Positions 6,368 through 11,946 of a stretch of DNA of 11,946 nt are shown here, piece by piece. Under the pieces are notes generated by a model. The model was not told where the DNA came from. It ran no database searches and saw only the letters and a program-made list of their open reading frames with translations. Each line of letters begins with the position of its first letter. The first letter of the stretch is position 1. The DNA lies in the NCBI GenBank assembly GCA_002500925.1, contig DLTN01000014.1, forward strand, positions 1 through 11,946, in the 5' to 3' direction. The position numbers and the translations under genes are program-made. This DNA comes from Gemmatimonadales bacterium UBA7835 (GTDB lineage Bacteria; Gemmatimonadota; Gemmatimonadetes; Longimicrobiales; Gaopeijiaceae).

Positions 6368-8224
6368 CTATTCACAGCTTTGGCAGTTGTGATTATTCAC
6401 AGCTCCCAGACTTTCCAGTAACGCGATCGTGGAGGGAAAGGGCTGCACACGTTGGCGGGGGCCGTTGGCCATGTCGACGGTAGTCTCACCCCGTCGACTG
6501 ACAACGCTAACGTCCGCACCTTGCTGCACCAGGTACTCAATTAGCTCGTTGTCACCTCTGCTCGCAGCATGATGGACTGCGGAGTAGCCGTTGAGATCAC
6601 GGACGTTTACATCGGCGGCATGCTCTTCCACTAGGTAGCGGACGGCAGCAACCCAGCTGTCCGGGGCGTGAGAATGTTGGTTGGCCGCGAATCCCTCTCC
6701 ATATCCAACTCCTGACGCAGCATGAATGGGGTAGACACTTGGGCCGCCTGTGGGAACCAAAGGAAGGCCCGATTTGTCTTGGTCGTTCCCACGACGTCCA
6801 AAACGACGTGACGGAACCTTCCTTGTCGCAATCGTTGGGTCAGCACCCCAAGCCACAAGAAGACGCATGGCTTCGAGGTCTGTAGCATACGCCGCGCGCC
6901 AGAACGGGGTGGCGCCAGCAAACTTCACTCCGAGCATGTCGAAGTTGAATGATGTGTACCAGATGTGCCGACCTGTTCTATGGTTCACATCAGCGCCGGC
7001 CTGCATCAGTGCTTCCATGAATTCTAGATAGTTGACCTGTTGTTGCTGAAACGCTTGCGGCTGGGGGTAGGCCGCTTTGGGTCCCCAACGACGGTTCAGC
7101 ACAGTGAACAAGGCTGGAGCACCGTCCTCAGCTGTCGCGTTCGGATCAGCTCCCTTGTTCAGAAGGAGTAGGGCTAGATCGAAATTACCGTTGATGGTTG
7201 CCAACAGCATTGGGGTGGTCCCGTCGCCGGCCGTTGGCTGATCCAGGTCGCTGCCGTACTTCAAAAGACGCTCGGCAGCATGTATGAAGCCGTCTCGCGC
7301 AGCGAAGTGCAGAGCGGTAAAACCACCTTCTTTTCCAATGAGGTCGTTATATCCGAGCGCGCGCTCATTTTCATCTTCTGACGGTGGCTCCGGACTTTCT
7401 ACCTCGGACGAGTTTGTGGTCTCCTCCTCTGAGGGGGATTCCACTTCTCGTTTTTCAGGCTTAGCATCATCTTCTGCTGCAGCCTCTTCAGTCTTCGAAG
7501 TGGGAGAGTCCTCGCTTTCGTCCTCCACTGGTGCCTGGAGCTGGCCACCGGATGAACGGCCCGTCGAAGGAAGACTTTCCACATCGTTCTCCGCATTTCG
7601 CCGAACAGATGCTAGTTGGGCTCGGAGTCGGCGTTGTGGCATATCCTCAGCCGAGATCTGCACGTAATCGACGACGGAAGTCGTTAGTGATGGGTCCGCA
7701 CCAGCCTCCAATAGAATTTGGATGGCATCAAGCCGGTTTGATGCAGTAGCCCACATCAGTGGAGTCTGGGCATCACTCTGAGTGGTGACGTTGATGCTAG
7801 CGCCGTGTCGTATCAGGGTTTCGACTGCAGCGGCACGCCCCGATGATGCCGCGAAGTGGAGCGCTGTGGCCCCAGTCGTTGTGAACACTTCAGCTTCAGC
7901 ACCCCCGGATAGGAGCGCATCGAGTGCGAGTGCGTTACCCGCGCGTCCGGCTAGATGCAACGGGGTGTAGCCACCAAGTCGGGTTGTTGCCTCGGTGTTT
8001 GCTCCTGCATACAGCAAGATTTCGATCACCGGAGCGTCATTTTGCTGCGCAGCCCAATGAAGGGCGCTCATACCACTGTTCTGAGCAGCGTTGACGTCGG
8101 CACCACTTCGGAGAAGCACCCGAACGGTGTCGAGGTCTCCACGCTGCGCAGCATCTGCGACTGGTGATTCGCTTTGAGGACCGGAAAGAAGGAGAGCGAA
8201 AAGTACTCCCGACATTCTTATCAT
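6368..8224 (-). CDS. Exported ankyrin-repeat protein with two repeat blocks split by an acidic linker
   Basis: This 618-residue protein starts with a short signal peptide (core VLFALLLSG, residues 7-15), so it likely acts outside the cytoplasm, where ankyrin repeats serve as protein-binding scaffolds. The first block (about 22-182) has five repeats with typical cores such as SALHWAAQ, TPLHLAG, TALHFAASSG and TPLMWAT, each followed by LL..GA. Residues 213-290 are a low-complexity linker rich in Glu, Ser, Pro and Asp. The second block (about 298-608) resumes with TALHFAARDG and has irregular insertions at about 377-395 and 468-495, then VHHAASRGD near 550. The tail ends NCQSCE, a CxxC pair. Its ATG overlaps the DUF1552 stop by 4 bp (ATGA), a strong sign of translational coupling, so it belongs with the DUF1552 and cytochrome proteins. 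The partner is unknown. Confidence 0.93.
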   Translation of the reverse strand: MIRMSGVLFALLLSGPQSESPVADAAQRGDLDTVRVLLRSGADVNAAQNSGMSALHWAAQQNDAPVIEILLYAGANTEATTRLGGYTPLHLAGRAGNALALDALLSGGAEAEVFTTTGATALHFAASSGRAAAVETLIRHGASINVTTQSDAQTPLMWATASNRLDAIQILLEAGADPSLTTSVVDYVQISAEDMPQRRLRAQLASVRRNAENDVESLPSTGRSSGGQLQAPVEDESEDSPTSKTEEAAAEDDAKPEKREVESPSEEETTNSSEVESPEPPSEDENERALGYNDLIGKEGGFTALHFAARDGFIHAAERLLKYGSDLDQPTAGDGTTPMLLATINGNFDLALLLLNKGADPNATAEDGAPALFTVLNRRWGPKAAYPQPQAFQQQQVNYLEFMEALMQAGADVNHRTGRHIWYTSFNFDMLGVKFAGATPFWRAAYATDLEAMRLLVAWGADPTIATRKVPSRRFGRRGNDQDKSGLPLVPTGGPSVYPIHAASGVGYGEGFAANQHSHAPDSWVAAVRYLVEEHAADVNVRDLNGYSAVHHAASRGDNELIEYLVQQGADVSVVSRRGETTVDMANGPRQRVQPFPSTIALLESLGAVNNHNCQSCE

Positions 8225-9639
8225 CTTGTTGAGCCTGTTGTGGCAGACGACCGTCCCACCCCTAGGGGAAACGCTTCCGTGCTGTCGCCAAGGGATCCGA
8301 CGTCATCCATTCCGAGCATGTGCATGGAGCTCAGAAGAACGTTTGCCATCGGCGTTCCGTCCGGAGCTTTCACATGAAGACCACCTTTTGGTAGTCGTCC
8401 GTTTGCCCCGCCGGCTAAGAAAAGTGGACACCGCTTGTGGTTGTGCAGGTTCGGGTCTCCCATGGGAGACCCGCAGACTATGAGTGTCTTGTCGAGGAGA
8501 TGAGTGTCTCCCTCCATTGTATCAGCCAGTTTTTCAAGGAAGTACGGGATCAGACTCATGTGGTATTTATTGATCTTGTTGAACTCTAATACCCGCTCCT
8601 CATTACCTCCGTGATGCGAAGCAGCGTGGAAGCCTGAGGTCACACCGGTCTCTGGGAAGACCCTGCCGGATACGTCGCGACTGGTCTTGAAGGTTATTAC
8701 CCGGGTTAGGTCAGACGCGAATGCGAGCGCCTGCAAGTCGAACATCAGACGGACGTGATCGCCATAATCGTCTGGGACTCCGGCCGGTGCCTCGGCTAGC
8801 TCACGTTGCTCTCCGCTTAGATTGTGCGCTTCGATGCGCTGTATCCGACGTTCGATTTCCCTGATGTTGGTGACATATCGGTCGATCCGCTGCTGGTCAT
8901 CGGCTCCTAATTGGCGGTTTAGACTGTCGAGATCCCGAAGCACCCAGTCCAGAATACTTCGCTCGGTCCGTCTTCTTTGGGCGCGTTCCGCGGCGGTACC
9001 TCCGGCTCCGAATAACTGGTCGAATGCGACGCGCGGATCGCGGATCATAGGAAGTGGCTCTGTGGGACTCGCCCAGCTGACTGTATCGGTGTAGACGCAG
9101 GCGTAGCCGTATGCGCATCCTCCTGCTTGGTCAACATTTTCGATGCAGAGCTGCATCGATGGAATTGGCGTATCCTGCCCGAAACGCTGCGCGTAGAGCT
9201 GATCCATCGACGCTCCGACAAAGACGTCAGAGCCTTCCGTCTGCTTAGGATGAGATTGTGTAAGGAAGACCGCACTTGAGCGGAAATGATCTCCACCGAT
9301 TTCACGAGGGAGTTCAGCTTCCGCTCCACCTACGTCCGTGTTGCTGACTATCGTCAGGTATTCCCTCCACGGGTCAAGGTGCGATAGTGCGCTCGGAGTT
9401 AAATCGAAGTCAGATCCCTCTTCCTGTGGTGCCCACAGGTGCTGAGTGGCACCCCACTCGTTGCAGCCCGCAGCTCCATGAACCATCTCAATGGCAACGA
9501 AGCGTGTAACATCTGTTTCTCTCGCCGCGGCTGACATGCGTCCGGCCGGAACCATCGCGTCCAGGAAAGGCAAGGCAACGGTGGCGCCCATACCCTTGAG
9601 AAAGGTGCGTCGCTCGAGACTCCTGTGCGTCAGGTGCAT
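8221..9639 (-). CDS. DUF1552 family protein with twin-arginine signal
   Basis: This 472-residue protein begins with a Tat-type signal: ERRTFLKGMG (9-18) contains the twin arginines, followed by a mild hydrophobic stretch TVALPFLDAM. Folded export to the periplasm is therefore predicted. The rest matches DUF1552: FVAIEMVHGAAG near 47, WREYLTIVSNTD at 91-102, GGDHFRSSAVFLTQ at 115-128, a coiled segment with many Arg/Glu at about 218-275, HAASHHGG at 338-345, and VCGSPMGDPNLHNH at 388-401. DUF1552 resembles DUF1501, often placed near alkaline phosphatase/sulfatase-like folds, but no catalytic role is proven. Several His, Asp and Glu residues could bind metal. GAGG, overlapping the stop of the preceding cytochrome gene, lies 5 nt before this ATG, so translation is probably coupled. 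Adjacent DUF1592 and DUF1552 genes are a recurring pair in Planctomycetota, Acidobacteriota and related phyla. Confidence 0.95.
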   Translation of the reverse strand: MHLTHRSLERRTFLKGMGATVALPFLDAMVPAGRMSAAARETDVTRFVAIEMVHGAAGCNEWGATQHLWAPQEEGSDFDLTPSALSHLDPWREYLTIVSNTDVGGAEAELPREIGGDHFRSSAVFLTQSHPKQTEGSDVFVGASMDQLYAQRFGQDTPIPSMQLCIENVDQAGGCAYGYACVYTDTVSWASPTEPLPMIRDPRVAFDQLFGAGGTAAERAQRRRTERSILDWVLRDLDSLNRQLGADDQQRIDRYVTNIREIERRIQRIEAHNLSGEQRELAEAPAGVPDDYGDHVRLMFDLQALAFASDLTRVITFKTSRDVSGRVFPETGVTSGFHAASHHGGNEERVLEFNKINKYHMSLIPYFLEKLADTMEGDTHLLDKTLIVCGSPMGDPNLHNHKRCPLFLAGGANGRLPKGGLHVKAPDGTPMANVLLSSMHMLGMDDVGSLGDSTEAFPLGVGRSSATTGSTR

Positions 9640-9646
9640 ATTAGCC

Positions 9647-11946
9647 TCAGTTGTCTGGTGTTGCGCCGGTCATGGCTACGCCCCGGCTCATCCGGAACGC
9701 AGGACTCTTCACAATGCCCAATATATAGTGTGAAATGCGATCCCCGTACTGACCTGCTGTGTTCTCCATCTCACGAATGGTTGGCATGTCATAGTACTCA
9801 ATCCGACGGCCCAAGGCGTAGGCCATCAGGTTTTTGGCGAGGGTCCTTCGGAAGACCGTTGGTCGCTTTAAGATCACTTCGCGGAGACCGGATGGGCCGC
9901 TTATTGGACTTCCGTCGTATAACTCACCACTTGAGTCAATTTGGTTGAGATTCTCCCTTATTCGCCAAGCACCCGTTACGTCGAAATTATCAAGAGCGAG
10001 TCCTATGGGATCGATGACACGGTGACAAGACATACAGGCCGGATTGTCCCGGTGTATTTCTAGACGTTCTCGAGTAGTGAATTGTCTTGAGCCATTCGAC
10101 TCCTCTGTCTCTTCTAGCGTTGGTACTGCGGGTGGTGGCGGAGGCGGTGGGCTGCCTAGGAGAACTTCCATCACCCACTTGCCTCGAAGCACGGGCGAAG
10201 TCCGATCTCCCTCCGACGTTAGCATAAGGATACTCCCGTGTCCTAGTAGGCCACGTCGATTTTCATCGGTTAGTTGAACTCTTACAAAGTCTGTACCCGA
10301 CACCCCTTGAAGCCCATAGTGCGCTGCGAGTTGTTCGTCTACAAACGTCCAATCAGCGGTCAAAAGTTCTAGGATGCTTCGATCTTCTTGAACGATAGTA
10401 TGAAAGAGCAACTCGGTTTCACGATCCATCGCAGTTTTCAATTGCTGATTGAAGTAGGGGTAGAGTTGCGCGTCTGGATTGATCTTCTCTAGGTCTTGGA
10501 GTCGCAGCCATTGCGAGGCGAAGCGGGTCGCAAGCGATGCCGCCCGAGGCTCTTTCAGCATTCGATAGACCTGACGTTCCAGCTCTCTGTCATTCGATAG
10601 CTTTCCCGCTTCCGCTAGCTGAACCAGTTCTTCGTCCGGTGGAGCAGCCCAGAGAAAGAAGGCGAGTCGGGATGCAAGATCTGGATCATCGAGCTCATAC
10701 ACTTCACCCGGTTCTACCTGTTCAGGCGTTCGCTCAAGCCTAAAAATGAATCGTGGACTAGATAGTACCGCCCAGATCGAGTTTCGGATTCCGATCTCGA
10801 ATCCGCCCTCCTCTCGACCTTCTTCAAAGAAGAGCATCAGTTCATCGACTTCGCTGTTCTCGATAGGTCGACGAAACGCTTGTGTGGCGATACTACTGAT
10901 GATCTCTCTTGCGCAGGGCTCTTCTTCGTCTCGTGCGGTCGGACGGCAGGCGAAAATCCTTTGACGAGCGGGTGTTTCCGAGACCCCCGTGATCGCGAAT
11001 GGCCCACTTATTGAAAGATCACGCAGGTGGGGCAGGGTTGTGACGCCATACCCGACTCCCATGTTGGGGTCGGCTAGCGTGAAGTCAATCGGGGTGATTA
11101 GGTCTGTGATCGGCCCTTCTCGTTCTAGAATGAACGCAGCAGTGATATGCTGTGGTCCGGCACGGACGTGGATCTCCGGTGTCTCTACGCGCAGGCCTGA
11201 CGGGTCACCTTCGCTCATCCACCGGTCTAGCTCTAGTAGCGCGACGCGCGCTCCGTTGACTGCGACTTCAATCCGATGGGTTCCGGAGGTTAGGCCAAAG
11301 AGTTGTCCATCTGGACTAGGGTGAAGGTCCAGTTCGAATATGTAGTCGCCGTCGGCGGGAAAATTGTGGGTTATGGATATACCACCCCTTGTTCCTAACG
11401 GAGTGCCTGCGACATGTCCAACCTGTGCAGTGGTCTTCGGTACTTTGTAGACGGTGGTTGATGGAGCGGCATTTACATCGCCCACTGCGTCTCGGCTGAC
11501 TTGAGCTGCGGCTCGCATATAACTCTCGAGTAATGTCGCCGATAGAATTTGCGTGTCAGCTATATTGTCGAAGTTGTCGCTGATCGTTTCTGTTGGAAGA
11601 AAGGCAGAAGCATCAATTTGGATGTTAAAGAGGTCGAAAACCGAGGCTTCATATTCGGTTCGATTAAGGCGCTGGAATGTTCTTCGGCCGGGATTCGGGT
11701 TAGTGCGGGCCACGTCGTCGAGTCGCGCTTCCAAGGTCGCGGCTAACAATGCTAGTGAGTCTTCCGGAGGACGGCGCACGCCCGCTGGAGGCATCATTCC
11801 TGCCCGCAGTTTGTGGATCATTCGTTCTGCGACTGGAGCGTTCTGCTCAGGTACTGCCGCATCGAAGTTTTCTAGAGAAAGGTCTCCACGGAGGCGCCTC
11901 TCGTTGTGGCAGCGCACACAATATTCCTCCACCAGCTCGTTAAGTT
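9647..11946 (-). CDS. DUF1592-type multidomain cytochrome c (PSD1-PSD5), 5' end outside window
   Basis: The frame is open to the window edge, so the start and signal peptide are missing; a GTG at 11930-11932 lies just before the heme motif and is not a credible start. Residues are numbered from that GTG. CVRCH (5-9) is a c-type heme site, with AGMMPPAG (44-51) offering the axial Met. DUF1587 follows at about 84-148 (RLNRTEYEASVFDLF). A beta-rich insert, possibly carbohydrate-binding-like, spans about 165-310. DUF1595 lies at about 325-385, DUF1592 at about 378-543, and DUF1588 at about 560-657 with a seven-proline run and a second heme-type motif CMSCH (633-637). DUF1585 ends the protein (about 690-750). 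It should be an exported electron-transfer protein; its donor and acceptor are unknown. It is the first visible gene of the operon, 7 bp before DUF1552. Confidence 0.95.
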   Translation of the reverse strand, partial: LNELVEEYCVRCHNERRLRGDLSLENFDAAVPEQNAPVAERMIHKLRAGMMPPAGVRRPPEDSLALLAATLEARLDDVARTNPNPGRRTFQRLNRTEYEASVFDLFNIQIDASAFLPTETISDNFDNIADTQILSATLLESYMRAAAQVSRDAVGDVNAAPSTTVYKVPKTTAQVGHVAGTPLGTRGGISITHNFPADGDYIFELDLHPSPDGQLFGLTSGTHRIEVAVNGARVALLELDRWMSEGDPSGLRVETPEIHVRAGPQHITAAFILEREGPITDLITPIDFTLADPNMGVGYGVTTLPHLRDLSISGPFAITGVSETPARQRIFACRPTARDEEEPCAREIISSIATQAFRRPIENSEVDELMLFFEEGREEGGFEIGIRNSIWAVLSSPRFIFRLERTPEQVEPGEVYELDDPDLASRLAFFLWAAPPDEELVQLAEAGKLSNDRELERQVYRMLKEPRAASLATRFASQWLRLQDLEKINPDAQLYPYFNQQLKTAMDRETELLFHTIVQEDRSILELLTADWTFVDEQLAAHYGLQGVSGTDFVRVQLTDENRRGLLGHGSILMLTSEGDRTSPVLRGKWVMEVLLGSPPPPPPPAVPTLEETEESNGSRQFTTRERLEIHRDNPACMSCHRVIDPIGLALDNFDVTGAWRIRENLNQIDSSGELYDGSPISGPSGLREVILKRPTVFRRTLAKNLMAYALGRRIEYYDMPTIREMENTAGQYGDRISHYILGIVKSPAFRMSRGVAMTGATPDN

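Noticed and set aside
7284..7667. Plus-strand open frame of 127 codons, rich in Ser
   Set aside because: It is antisense to the ankyrin protein; the Ser runs are the complement of the acidic linker and nearby codons. It has no domain, signal or clear ribosome binding site.
10130..10153. GGT/GGC-rich run resembling a simple repeat
   Set aside because: It encodes the proline run in the DUF1588 region, which is a usual trait of this family rather than a separate repeat element.
10989..11324. Plus-strand open frame of 111 codons
   Set aside because: It lies antisense to the beta-rich insert of the cytochrome gene and shows no recognisable protein features.
11930..11932. GTG as the true start of the cytochrome gene
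   Set aside because: It would leave no signal peptide and begin four residues before the CxxCH heme motif. The frame stays open to the window edge, so the real start is outside.
1..11946. CRISPR array, insertion sequence or toxin-antitoxin pair
   Set aside because: I saw no regularly spaced direct repeats, terminal inverted repeats, transposase motifs or small paired genes on either strand.

Overview
The window looks like a chromosomal segment from an uncultured, probably marine or soil, Gram-negative bacterium of moderate GC. The best lineage clue is a gene for a multidomain cytochrome c of the Planctomycete/Solibacter type (DUF1587/1595/1592/1588/1585), followed directly by a DUF1552 gene and an exported ankyrin protein. 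These families are concentrated in Planctomycetota, Verrucomicrobiota, Acidobacteriota and Gemmatimonadota. The ankyrin partner and the pair of secreted peptidases favour Acidobacteriota or Gemmatimonadota, but this is an inference from gene content, not a phylogeny.

Layout. Positions 2-187 hold the last 61 codons of a plus-strand gene that may encode an outer-membrane or other beta-rich secreted protein. It converges on a minus-strand gene (244-2385) for a secreted M28 metallopeptidase of the glutamate carboxypeptidase II type. A 152-bp divergent spacer separates that gene from a plus-strand pair: a secreted M20 amidohydrolase of the AbgB type (2538-4139) and, 26 bp later, a DUF3299 protein (4166-4678). 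A tRNA-Ser(UGA) gene follows on the minus strand (4746-4829). Then come a well-formed terminator and the minus-strand gene it ends, an exported helical-repeat protein (5006-6148). From 6368 to the right edge lies a tight minus-strand operon, transcribed right to left: DUF1592-type cytochrome (5' end outside the window), DUF1552 protein with a twin-arginine signal, and exported ankyrin-repeat protein. The cytochrome and DUF1552 genes are 7 bp apart; the DUF1552 and ankyrin genes overlap by 4 bp.

How the genes may work together. All six protein genes whose 5' ends are visible start with an export signal, so this is a secretome-rich segment. The M28 and M20 enzymes could together cut peptides or N-acyl amino acids outside the cytoplasm. 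The cytochrome/DUF1552/ankyrin operon looks like an extracytoplasmic redox or hydrolytic module of unknown function and is the best candidate here for an undescribed system. No mobile element, CRISPR array, phage gene or defence gene was seen. Three intergenic hairpins have G-U pairs that make them more stable in one transcript than in the other, which hints at the strand on which each acts.
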